DNA from: SKZT01 sp964478625
GTDB lineage: Bacteria; Desulfobacterota; Desulfobacteria; Desulfobacterales; SKZT01
Reading direction: 5' to 3'
Assembly (NCBI GenBank): GCA_964478625.1
Contig: CAYZJH010000103.1
Span: forward strand, 1-10,838
DNA length: 10,838 nucleotides
Shown here: positions 1-6,712 of the stretch, one piece after another
How the letters are laid out: every line of letters starts with the position of its first letter
Position numbering within the stretch: position 1 is the first letter of the stretch
The notes under the pieces: model-generated
Seen by the model: only the letters and a program-made list of their open reading frames with translations
The model's database searches: none
What the model was told of the DNA's origin: nothing
Program-made: the position numbers and the translations under genes

Positions 1-1
1 G

Positions 2-151
2 CCCCTCCAGTAATAGCACACTTCCTCGTGTCTCAAACTTTGTGGCACAAGGGGGGGCGACAGCGGCCACGGATTCTCCACTCTCCTTCACCAACCTCAC
101 AGCATCTTCCTTAAACTGTTTACTAAATACGCGACGTTTCTTTGCAACCAT
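2..151 (-). pseudogene. IS3-family transposase orfA, N-terminal fragment
   Basis: The minus-strand frame starting with ATG at 151 reads MVAKKRRVFSKQFKEDAVRL and continues VKESGESVAAVA. This is the usual opening of IS3-family OrfA, the small helix-turn-helix protein that binds the IS ends and is the N-terminal part of the OrfAB transposase. After about residue 32 the expected second half of the helix-turn-helix does not follow. The frame stays open to the window edge but reads unrelated residues, and the other two minus frames do not restore the family pattern, so a simple frameshift at the G run does not explain it. The fragment is non-functional on its own. It lies head to tail against the orfB fragment to its right. 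Confidence 0.72.
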
Positions 152-203
152 GAAACCCTCCTCAGGGACTTTACTCCCCATAAGTCAGGTGTCAACTTTC
201 ACA
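59..203 (-). mobile_element. IS3-family element, left-end remnant
   Basis: Read on the minus strand, this begins with a terminal repeat at 203-189 (TGTGAAAGTTGACAC), then a short leader and the start of a transposase orfA at 151. The terminal repeat resembles the other IS end at 344-358. Similarity to orfA stops near position 59, next to a run of seven G at 51-57, so the element is truncated or rearranged there. What lies at 1-58 is not recognised. IS3-family identity rests on the orfA N-terminus and the repeat, not on a database match. Confidence 0.72.
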
Positions 204-338
204 GGACCAGACCAACCAATATTTGATTATATTGAGATTTTTTACAACAGATTGAGAAGGCATTCGACACTGGGAGGCATCAGCCCCCTGACGTTTAAAA
301 AAATGGGTTGCATTCAGACCGCTGCGGAGGCAGCATAA
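204..338 (+). pseudogene. IS3-family transposase orfB, C-terminal fragment
   Basis: The frame reads IFDYIEIFYNRLRRHSTLGG followed by ISPLTFKK and stops at 336-338. This is the conserved tail of the DDE transposase OrfB of IS3-type elements, with the YNRxRRHSxLG..SP signature just after the final catalytic Glu region. The catalytic core (D, D, E) is absent because the gene is cut at about 204-216. The frame can be read back to an ATG at 42, but residues before the tail come from the antisense of the neighbouring orfA, so that longer ORF is a chimera and not a gene. Confidence 0.8.
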
Positions 339-358
339 CAAATGTGTCAACCTTTACG
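204..358 (+). mobile_element. IS3-family element, right-end remnant
   Basis: This stretch holds the last codons of an IS3-family orfB (to 338) and, six bases later, a terminal repeat at 344-358 (GTGTCAACCTTTACG). Eleven of the 15 bases match the other IS end at 189-203. The left part is missing: at 203/204 the sequence switches abruptly into the end of the minus-strand element, as if one IS had inserted into another. Directly to the right begins a broken glycosyltransferase gene. Confidence 0.75.
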
Positions 359-534
359 GAGCCACACCAATGGCTGATGGAGCGGAAAAATTGCTGAAAA
401 ACAAGAAAATAAGAGTGAGGTTAGGTGAATCCGCTCGAAACAGTGCGTTTGACTTGCTTGATCCAGGCGAGCAGACGCGTCAGGAAATTGCGGTATATTC
501 GCATCTACTTGGCGAATCCGTGGATATTCCATAA
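359..534 (+). pseudogene. GT4-type glycosyltransferase, C-terminal remnant
   Basis: The plus-strand frame (ATG possible at 370, stop TAA at 532-534) reads MADGAEKLLKNKKIRVRLGE, then SARNSAFDLLDPGEQTRQEI and about 14 more residues. This matches the usual last helices of GT-B fold, GT4-family glycosyltransferases: a helix with the 'LA.GI..LL.D...R..LG..AR' pattern followed by 'FD...Q......Y..LL'. Only about 58 residues remain of an expected 350-400. The missing front, including the E-x7-E donor-site motif, ends exactly where the IS right end begins, so the IS insertion or later deletion removed it. It runs in the same direction as the acetyltransferase 20 bases downstream, suggesting the two were once co-transcribed. 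The assignment rests on pattern only; a short intact unknown protein from 370 is the alternative. Confidence 0.6.
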
Positions 535-554
535 ATTTTATTAGAGGAGCAGTT

Positions 555-1106
555 ATGCAGCAAAAGTATCGTATATGTTCAAAAATTGACTACCATAATT
601 GGCTTAAGGACGATCTTGAAGGGATTGGATTGACGAAATGGCATTTCTGGATGGTTTTGCGACATCCTACTGTTCATTTTCTGCGTGTGTTGCGACGAGT
701 TGAATTATGCAATAATTGTAACCATGGATTGTTGAGGCGATTGGAACTACCATTTTTTAAAACTTATTTTCGCTTGCTGTCCATTTATCTTGGGTATACA
801 ATACCGCCAAACACATGTGGTCCAGGGCTGCGTCTGAACCATTGGGGAACAATTGTAATCAGTCCACAAGCTCGTATTGGTGCAAGAGCCAGGATCAATG
901 CTTGTGTCAACATCGGGTTGAAGGATGGAAAAGCTCCACAAATTGGGGATGATGCATATATCGGGCCCGGAGCGAAACTATTCGGGGAAATTACTTTGGG
1001 TGATGGCGTTCAGATTGGAGCAAATGCTGTTGTGACCCGAAGTTTTCCTGCAGGGTCCGTTCTCGCAGGGGTACCAGCGCAGTTAATCAGGCAAGACAAA
1101 AAATGA
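555..1106 (+). CDS. Serine O-acetyltransferase-like hexapeptide acetyltransferase
   Basis: The product (183 aa) is a cytoplasmic acetyl-CoA dependent O-acetyltransferase with a left-handed beta-helix fold. The N-terminal ~80 residues are helical. From about residue 90 hexapeptide repeats run to the end: GLRLNHWGTIVISPQARIG, the CVNIG turn, GDDAYIGPGAKLFG, LGDGVQIGANAVV and the closing AGVPAQLIR loop. His96 in 'LNHWG' sits where the catalytic His of the CysE family lies. The protein is shorter than true CysE (about 270 aa) and lies between glycosyltransferase genes, so acetylation of a glycan or sugar precursor is more likely than cysteine synthesis; this is inference. The start at 555 is supported by AGAGGAG at 543-549. 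Lower GC than the right-hand genes. Confidence 0.85.
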   Translation: MQQKYRICSKIDYHNWLKDDLEGIGLTKWHFWMVLRHPTVHFLRVLRRVELCNNCNHGLLRRLELPFFKTYFRLLSIYLGYTIPPNTCGPGLRLNHWGTIVISPQARIGARARINACVNIGLKDGKAPQIGDDAYIGPGAKLFGEITLGDGVQIGANAVVTRSFPAGSVLAGVPAQLIRQDKK

Positions 1107-1252
1107 ATTAAGAAAAATCGTATCATTCATGAAAGGCGACGATGCAAATAATTCAATACAAAATCCATGCTTTTTTGCCATTCTTTTCATCCACCTATCG
1201 AGTCATTTCAGAACTTTAATGTGGTGTTTCACAATTTTTTTGAGGTTGAACA

Positions 1253-2371
1253 ATGAGAGTACTGCATGTCATAAACAGTTTGACGTCGGGTGGCGCAGAA
1301 AAATTAATTGCAGATATCGTTCCTTTTCTTAAATCACACGGGGTAATCAACGATTTGTATTTGCTTTGTAATAAAAAAAACCATTTTTTAGATAGGGTAA
1401 GAAATTACTGTGATACAGTTTTGATATCAAAAAGAACGCATTTGCTTTCTCCGTTTCATGTTCTTGATATTTTAAAATATATTCACTTAAGTAAACCGGA
1501 TGTCGTTCACTTTCATCTTTTCCCGGCTTTCTATTATGGCGGTTTCATTGGGTATTTATCATCAAAAACCAATCTTGTGTTAACAGAACATAACACCTAT
1601 AATCGCCGAAGGAATTATCGGTATTTCTGGCTATTTGAGAAACTTATATATTCCAGATATAGCAAAATAATTTCAATATCTAACGATACACAGAAAAATT
1701 TATTAAACTGGTTACGCATCCAGAATGACGATTTAAACAAATTTGTGATTGTGAACAATGGAATTTGTTTGCATGAATACAAGAATGCCAAGCCTTTGGA
1801 TTTGCAAAACGAATTTAATATTCCTTTTTCATCACCAGTTGGGATAATGGTTGGTAGATTTACTGAACAAAAAGATCAAAAAACAATAATTCACTCATTT
1901 GAACACATTAATAATAACATACATTTTTTATTTGTAGGTGAAGGCGAACTAATGGGTGAGATTAAAAAAATAGTAGATGAAAAGAAATTGTCTAATCGAA
2001 TTCATTTTTTGGGTTTCAGAAAAGATGTTGCAAATTTATATAAAAGCGTTGACTTTGCAATTTTGTCCTCAAATTGGGAGGGGTTTGGATTGGTAGCCGT
2101 TGAAAAAATGGCCGCAGGTGTACCACTTATTACTACAAATGTTTCAGGATTGAGAGAAATAGTCGAAAATAGCGCTTTATTGTTTGAAGTAGAAGACAGT
2201 ATAAATTTGGCAAATTTGATTGAAACAGTTATTTCTAATCAGGAAATTCGCAATAATATCATTAGCAAAGGCCTAATTAAAGCAGAAGATTACTCTATTG
2301 AGAAAATGTGCAAACAAACCGTAGATATCTATCAAGAATTGGTTGGCAAAAAGAGAAAATGTCCACCTTGA
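1253..2371 (+). CDS. Glycosyltransferase, GT4 family (GT-B fold)
   Basis: This 372-aa protein carries the two-domain GT-B layout. The N-terminal acceptor domain (about 1-180) opens with MRVLHVINSL and the SGGAEK loop (12-17) typical of GT4 enzymes. The C-terminal donor domain (about 190-360) has 'VGRFTEQKD' (200-208), 'FVGEGEL' (227-233), 'FLGFRKDV' and the E-x7-E pair Glu276/Glu284 in EGFGLVAVE, which in this family contacts the sugar nucleotide. It should add one sugar from an NDP-sugar to a lipid-linked acceptor on the inner face of the membrane; donor and linkage cannot be read. Start supported by TGAGG at 1241-1245. It is the most AT-rich gene here: 1861-1920 has 13 G/C of 60. It lies 146 bases after the acetyltransferase and converges on the epimerase gene. 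Confidence 0.92.
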   Translation: MRVLHVINSLTSGGAEKLIADIVPFLKSHGVINDLYLLCNKKNHFLDRVRNYCDTVLISKRTHLLSPFHVLDILKYIHLSKPDVVHFHLFPAFYYGGFIGYLSSKTNLVLTEHNTYNRRRNYRYFWLFEKLIYSRYSKIISISNDTQKNLLNWLRIQNDDLNKFVIVNNGICLHEYKNAKPLDLQNEFNIPFSSPVGIMVGRFTEQKDQKTIIHSFEHINNNIHFLFVGEGELMGEIKKIVDEKKLSNRIHFLGFRKDVANLYKSVDFAILSSNWEGFGLVAVEKMAAGVPLITTNVSGLREIVENSALLFEVEDSINLANLIETVISNQEIRNNIISKGLIKAEDYSIEKMCKQTVDIYQELVGKKRKCPP

Positions 2372-2425
2372 TGTTTCACTTGGAAACGCGGCAAGGATAT
2401 TGAGTTGATTGAATCTGGATCACCA

Positions 2426-3289
2426 CTAACGAATTGTTTTTTTAATAGCAAAGCAAAATGGTTTTATTTTGCCATTGAATTTCATGGAAGTCAGTTCTTC
2501 ATAGGAAACTCCACCAAAGATTTTCAATATTAACTTTGTTTCATTTATAACCTTCCACTTTATTACATTACCCAATAATCTGGAAAAAACCATTCGTTTT
2601 CCAATCGCTCTTGACAATGCTTCCACAATTTCACAAGCACTTACAGGTTTATCGTCCTGAGGCATATATGTTCCATTTGAACACTTCTGAATAACAAGTC
2701 GGATAAGATCAGTCAAGTTATCGATATAAATCATGCTTTGTTTGACTTCGCGATATGCATCCGGAAAAACTGGCGTGAGTCTTACCAGTTTTAAAAAACC
2801 TGAAATATAGTTTCCTCTGCATCCCGGACCATAAACGTTCGGAGGGCGAATGATTGCGACGCGGAAAGTTCCATCTTCAATTTTTCTCAATTCACATTCG
2901 GCATTATATTTAGAAATACCATAAAAGGAAGTTGGTCTACATGGTGTGCTCTCAGTTATTATGTTATTGTTATCGAGTGATTTCTCGACTCCATATACTG
3001 CCATTGTGCTCAAAAAGACGAAATGCTGAACGCCTTGTTCTTTGGCTTTCCTCGCAACAGAAATTGTTAGTTCTTCATTTACGCGTCTGTAATCTTCAAA
3101 AGGAATTTGCTTTTTTTGGTGAACCAATGCGGCTACGTGAACAACAGAATCATAAGGTGAAAAGTCATGACTTTTCCATTCGTCAGATATCATATCGAGT
3201 TCGTCAACAACAAACCCACCTGCAGATTCAAGCCATTTTCTCAAACTCATACCAATGTAACTGTTCTTTCCTGTTATCAATACTCTCAT
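2426..3289 (-). CDS. NAD-dependent epimerase/dehydratase (sugar-nucleotide SDR)
   Basis: A 287-aa extended short-chain dehydrogenase/reductase acting on a nucleotide sugar. Visible parts: a Rossmann start MRVLITGKNSYIG with the G-x5-G nucleotide loop (7-13), 'VHVAALVH' (50-57), the catalytic Ser/Thr in FLSTMAVYG (92-100), the catalytic YxxxK pair Tyr123/Lys127 in YGISK, and RPPNVYGPG (148-156), which shapes the sugar pocket. Candidate reactions are C4 epimerisation or C4 reduction of a 4-keto-6-deoxy sugar. CapN/WbpV-type reductases that make QuiNAc or FucNAc are often found beside CapM-like transferases as here, and would use the same intermediate as the dehydratase at 4730; this is inference. 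Its ATG follows directly on the TAA of the upstream glycosyltransferase, so the two are translated together. Confidence 0.88.
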   Translation of the reverse strand: MRVLITGKNSYIGMSLRKWLESAGGFVVDELDMISDEWKSHDFSPYDSVVHVAALVHQKKQIPFEDYRRVNEELTISVARKAKEQGVQHFVFLSTMAVYGVEKSLDNNNIITESTPCRPTSFYGISKYNAECELRKIEDGTFRVAIIRPPNVYGPGCRGNYISGFLKLVRLTPVFPDAYREVKQSMIYIDNLTDLIRLVIQKCSNGTYMPQDDKPVSACEIVEALSRAIGKRMVFSRLLGNVIKWKVINETKLILKIFGGVSYEELTSMKFNGKIKPFCFAIKKTIR

Positions 3290-4462
3290 TTAAACTCTGC
3301 CCGTGGTTCCATGTGAAATGCCCGCCATTTGCCTTCGTCTTTCAACAATGAATTCTCTCAAAACTTTGGAATCAAATTTTTCCTTTGCAAACAAATATGC
3401 TTTCTCTCCATATTCTTTTCTTTTTTCCGAATTCCGAGCCAAATCGAGTATCGCTTTGCCCAAATCTTCTGAATCCTTCACCTGAACAACACTTCCGGTT
3501 TCCTGATCCAGCATTGCATCAGTGGGTCCAGGAATATTTGACACAACCACGGGAACACCCATGACCTCTGCTTCGATGACTACGCTGCCAAATCCTTCTC
3601 GATAACTTGGCAAAACAAACAAATCCATTGCCGACAAATACTTTTCAACATCCAATTTTTTTCCACAAAAATGGATTCGGGGTTCATTGGTTGCCCACTC
3701 CATGAGATCAGGCGAAATTGTATCGCGACCTTCATCGTCACCAACAAATACCAGCCTGGCATTGGGATCTGTCCTGAAAACCATTTGAGCAGCCTCAAAA
3801 AGTTCATTGATTCCTTTGTCCCTGGTGATTCTACCTACAAAACCGAAAACAAATGAATCTTCCGAAATCCCAAGTTCACTTCGGATTTCTTTTCTCCAGA
3901 GATCTTTATGCTGAATATCGAATTTATCCAGATTCACTCCGGCCGCACTGCCATTCCAGATGACATGCCCCTTTTTGGTGGAATATAGCCTCTCTTGACT
4001 GCAAAAGTGCAGATTTCCAAAACTGTCTGGCTCAACTGCAGTGGATAACGTACAGGCCAGTTTTTCAAGGCATTTAAAAATCTTTCTTTTTACTCCAGAA
4101 AAACCCACATATCGAATTCCCCACTGACTGTACACCCTGTTTGGAATGCAGGCAGCAAATGCTGCAAGCGATGCATAGAGAGAAGCATTTGGCGTTGCAT
4201 ATTGTACGATATCGAATTTGTTTTTTCTGAAAAATCTAAACAGTTTATACGTGGCCAATGCAGCGCCCATCGGGTCTACCCCTCTCTTTACAGGAAGGGG
4301 GAGAAGAGTGGCCAAATCCTGATTTCGCTTGATGAAGGCGTCATCCATTTCACAAGCGATCGCAACATCAAACCCATTTTCTTTCACATATTTCAGCGTA
4401 TCCAGAAGAAAGAACTCCACCGTTTTGGATATTGTCGTAACGACACAGATTTTAGGCTTCAT
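3290..4462 (-). CDS. Glycosyltransferase, GT4 family (CapM/PglA-like)
   Basis: This 390-aa GT-B fold enzyme starts MKPKICVVTT. The acceptor domain contains 'FDIVQYATPNASLYASLAAF' (83-102), recalling the 'D(I/V)VH.H.PKAG..G..AA' stretch of CapM/PglA-like transferases, and 'WNGSAAGVNLDKF' (169-181) at the hinge. The donor domain has 'FGFVGRITRDKGINEL' (206-221), 'LVFVGDDEG' and the E-x7-E pair Glu289/Glu297 in EGFGSVVIE. By family it transfers an N-acetylated hexosamine-type sugar to a lipid-linked acceptor, possibly the second sugar after bacillosamine; the sugar itself is inference. It is the first gene of a two-gene minus-strand operon with the epimerase gene. The Shine-Dalgarno for this ATG is weak (GGGA), while a better AGGAAG lies further up at 4491-4486 in front of a six-codon reading frame that ends across this start. 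Confidence 0.92.
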   Translation of the reverse strand: MKPKICVVTTISKTVEFFLLDTLKYVKENGFDVAIACEMDDAFIKRNQDLATLLPLPVKRGVDPMGAALATYKLFRFFRKNKFDIVQYATPNASLYASLAAFAACIPNRVYSQWGIRYVGFSGVKRKIFKCLEKLACTLSTAVEPDSFGNLHFCSQERLYSTKKGHVIWNGSAAGVNLDKFDIQHKDLWRKEIRSELGISEDSFVFGFVGRITRDKGINELFEAAQMVFRTDPNARLVFVGDDEGRDTISPDLMEWATNEPRIHFCGKKLDVEKYLSAMDLFVLPSYREGFGSVVIEAEVMGVPVVVSNIPGPTDAMLDQETGSVVQVKDSEDLGKAILDLARNSEKRKEYGEKAYLFAKEKFDSKVLREFIVERRRQMAGISHGTTGRV

Positions 4463-4491
4463 GCATTCCCAGTGACCATTTGCTTCTTCCT
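4459..4491 (-). promoter_or_regulatory. Possible six-codon leader coupled to the glycosyltransferase start
   Basis: On the minus strand AGGAAG at 4491-4486 is followed after six bases by ATG (4479), then GTC ACT GGG AAT GCA and TGA (4461-4459). The stop overlaps the glycosyltransferase ATG (4462-4460) as ATGA, the usual arrangement for termination and re-initiation. The main gene has only a weak site of its own. That the leader is translated is inference. Confidence 0.35.
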
Positions 4492-4520
4492 AAAGAAATC
4501 GCAACTCATAGTCAAGGCCA

Positions 4521-4548
4521 ACTATAGAAGATGCAGGTTTTACGTCAA
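4521..4548 (-). promoter_or_regulatory. Sigma-70-type promoter candidate for the minus-strand operon
   Basis: Read on the minus strand: TTGACG (-35, plus positions 4548-4543), a 16-base spacer, then TATAGT (-10, 4526-4521). Each box matches the consensus at 5 of 6 bases. The expected start point is near 4514, giving a leader of about 50 bases to the ATG at 4462. Confidence 0.55.
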
Positions 4549-4629
4549 TCCATTTTTTCCTGAGAACGTCAAAACTGCAACGCAAATACATAAACATTTG
4601 AACACCTGACCACAAATGAAACTGCTTGC

Positions 4630-4658
4630 TTGACTTTCTGCATTTCCAAGGGTATGCA
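4630..4658 (+). promoter_or_regulatory. Weaker promoter candidate for the dehydratase gene
   Basis: TTGACT at 4630-4635 (5 of 6), a 17-base spacer and TATGCA at 4653-4658 (3 of 6). It points toward the gene at 4730 and would leave a leader of about 65 bases. The -10 box is poor. The rest of 4463-4729 shows no convincing gene. Confidence 0.3.
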
Positions 4659-4729
4659 ACATCTGCTGATGGGAAACAGTTTTCGGGCTGGCTAATTTAT
4701 GATTTTTTCTAATAATATCAATCCTTTTT

Positions 4730-6622
4730 GTGAACATGATGATTGATTTTTTCCATAGTGATCAAACGAAAAAAAGTGTTCGAGTGGTCTTCCTTTTGTT
4801 TATGGATGTCGTCCTTCTCAATCTGGCATCCTTTTTGGCTCTCTACGTGCGGTACGAATTCCAATTTGGAACCTTGCTGAAAGACGGTTTTTTAAACGGA
4901 TGGGTTCCCTACACACTTATTTACACAGCCGTTGCAATAGCCATCTTTTTTCCAATGAAATTCTATAGCAGTCTCTGGCGATTCGCCGGCATCCAGGAAC
5001 TGATGCACATCGTCTTCGCGGTATCCATCATCGGTGTGCTGCACATCCTGATGCTGGTGCTGGAACTGAGACCTATGCCCAGAAGTTATCCCGTACTCAA
5101 CGGGGTATTTCTTCTCGGGTTTCTTTCCTTTTCGCGTTTTTCCTACCGGGCGCTTCGCTCGGAACTGCGATCCCATAACAAGTCTGGATCCAGCAAGCGA
5201 ACCATGCTCATCGGGGCCGGCAGCGCAGGCGCCATGGCATTGCGGGAATTCCAGAGCAGTGACAAGTCGGATAATCATGTGGTCTGTTTCATCGACGACG
5301 ATCCGGCCAAAAAGGGAGCCTTCATCCGGAACGTCAAGATCATGGGGAATCGCGATGACATCGTGCCTCTGGCCGAATCCCTGAAGATCGAAGAAATCGT
5401 TTTCGCCATTCCCGCTGCCACTTCGAAAAACCGGCGGGAGATCTTCGAGATCTGCAAGCAGACCAAAGCCAGCATGAAGATCATTCCCGGTATTTTTCAG
5501 TTGGCCAACGGGGATGTAACCCTCCAGAAGATCCGGAGCGTCAACGTACTCGACCTGTTGGGCCGTGACAGCGTCAAAGTGGATCTAACAGAGATTGCCT
5601 CCTATCTCACGGACAAGGTCGTCCTGGTGACGGGCGGTGGCGGCTCCATCGGTAGCGAACTGTGCCGCCAGATTGCGACGTATGATCCGAAAAAACTGAT
5701 CATCTTCGACATCTACGAAAACAACGCCTACGGCATCCAGCAGGAACTTTTCCGAAACCATGCGGAATTGAATCTGACCGTGCAAATCGGTTCCGTTCAG
5801 GACACCGAACGCATCCGAAACCTCTTTGAAACCCACCACCCTGAGATCGTCTTTCATGCGGCCGCCCACAAGCATGTTCCCCTCATGGAGGAAAGCCCCA
5901 ACGAGGCCATCAAGAACAACGTATTCGGCACCCGCAATGTCGCGATGGCGGCAGATGCCCATGGGGTGCACACCTTCGTGATGATCTCCACCGACAAGGC
6001 GGTGAACCCTACGAACGTCATGGGCGCCTCCAAGCGCATCTGCGAGATGATCATCCAGGGCATGGCGAACAAGTCCAAAACCAGGTTCGTGGCGGTTCGC
6101 TTCGGCAATGTACTTGGGAGCAACGGCAGTGTGATTCCCCTGTTCAAAGAGCAGATCGAGGCAGGTGGGCCCGTCACTGTGACCCACAAGGACATCATCC
6201 GGTACTTCATGACGATTCCGGAGTCGGTCTCTCTGGTGCTGCAGGCAGGTGCCTATGCGCAGAAAGGGGAGATCTTCGTGCTGGACATGGGGGATCCCGT
6301 GCGCATTGACGATCTGGCACGGAACATGATCCGGCTGTCGGGGTTCGAACCGGACGTAGATATCGAAGTGAAGTACACAGGATTGCGCCCGGGTGAGAAG
6401 TTGTACGAGGAAATGCTCATGCAGGAAGAGGGCATGCGCAACACTGCCAATGAGTTGATCTTCATCGGAAAAGCCTTGGAGATGGATGTAGAGAAGTTCG
6501 AGGAGCAATTAGAGGAGTTACGTGCGGCGTGCGAGTCGAATTCGGTGCAGATCAAGCAGTTGGTGGAGGGGATTGTTCCTACGTACAAGATGACGCGGGA
6601 GATTGCGGTGGTGGGGAATTAG
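4730..6622 (+). CDS. pglF: Membrane-bound UDP-GlcNAc 4,6-dehydratase (PglF/WbpM type)
   Basis: This 630-aa enzyme is expected to convert UDP-GlcNAc to UDP-2-acetamido-2,6-dideoxy-4-ketohexose. Four membrane helices lie at about 17-40, 59-77, 93-111 and 121-139. A first Rossmann domain follows with IGAGSAG (161-167), then the catalytic extended SDR with KVVLVTGGGGSIGSE (296-310), 'HAAAHKHVPLME' (376-387), 'ISTDKAVNPTNVMGASK' (419-435) and RFGNVLGSNGSVIP (457-470). The usual Tyr of YxxxK is Met431 (Met431/Lys435), which is characteristic of the WbpM/PglF/CapD group and not a defect. Length fits the membrane-anchored class, not short PseB/FlaA1. The start is unsure: GTG at 4730 gives MNMMIDFF, ATG at 4736 or 4739 is equally plausible, and no Shine-Dalgarno is visible. 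GC rises from about 33% (4741-4800) to 58% (5161-5220) within the gene. It converges on the aminotransferase gene. Confidence 0.95.
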   Translation: MNMMIDFFHSDQTKKSVRVVFLLFMDVVLLNLASFLALYVRYEFQFGTLLKDGFLNGWVPYTLIYTAVAIAIFFPMKFYSSLWRFAGIQELMHIVFAVSIIGVLHILMLVLELRPMPRSYPVLNGVFLLGFLSFSRFSYRALRSELRSHNKSGSSKRTMLIGAGSAGAMALREFQSSDKSDNHVVCFIDDDPAKKGAFIRNVKIMGNRDDIVPLAESLKIEEIVFAIPAATSKNRREIFEICKQTKASMKIIPGIFQLANGDVTLQKIRSVNVLDLLGRDSVKVDLTEIASYLTDKVVLVTGGGGSIGSELCRQIATYDPKKLIIFDIYENNAYGIQQELFRNHAELNLTVQIGSVQDTERIRNLFETHHPEIVFHAAAHKHVPLMEESPNEAIKNNVFGTRNVAMAADAHGVHTFVMISTDKAVNPTNVMGASKRICEMIIQGMANKSKTRFVAVRFGNVLGSNGSVIPLFKEQIEAGGPVTVTHKDIIRYFMTIPESVSLVLQAGAYAQKGEIFVLDMGDPVRIDDLARNMIRLSGFEPDVDIEVKYTGLRPGEKLYEEMLMQEEGMRNTANELIFIGKALEMDVEKFEEQLEELRAACESNSVQIKQLVEGIVPTYKMTREIAVVGN

Positions 6623-6652
6623 GGGAATGGGGAGTGGAGAGAGGGAACAAAA

Positions 6653-6692
6653 GCGGCAGGTACCCTGCCGCAGTCCAAAGCGGCTTCGCCGC
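6653..6692. terminator. Two tandem hairpins between convergent genes
   Basis: GCGGCAG (6653-6659), loop GTACC, CTGCCGC (6665-6671) is a perfect 7-bp stem. Nine bases on, GCGGC (6680-6684), loop TTC, GCCGC (6688-6692) is a perfect 5-bp stem. They lie in the 90 bases between two convergent stop codons, so they could stop transcription from both sides. No T-tract follows on either strand, so classical intrinsic termination is uncertain. Confidence 0.5.
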
Positions 6693-6712
6693 AGGGGAGA
6701 ATGCCTTGGAAA

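Noticed and set aside
42..338. 98-residue plus-strand ORF over the IS region
   Set aside because: It joins antisense of orfA to the real orfB tail across an IS junction; only the end is a genuine gene piece.
204..360. GGA next to both IS ends (204-206 and 358-360) as a target duplication
   Set aside because: Both lie on the outer side of ends facing the same way, so they cannot flank a single insertion.
347..532. 61-residue minus-strand ORF
   Set aside because: Antisense to the glycosyltransferase remnant, which has a recognisable protein pattern; this frame has none.
1129..1332. 67-residue plus-strand ORF before the first GT4 gene
   Set aside because: It overlaps the well-supported GT4 start in another frame, lacks a good ribosome site and resembles nothing known to me.
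4540..4737. 65-residue minus-strand ORF in the divergent spacer
   Set aside because: It covers both promoter candidates, has no ribosome site I can see and no family pattern.
5585..6508. 307-residue minus-strand ORF inside the dehydratase gene
   Set aside because: Long antisense frame with an odd His/Asp/Val-rich make-up, caused by codon bias of the real gene; no motif or ribosome site.
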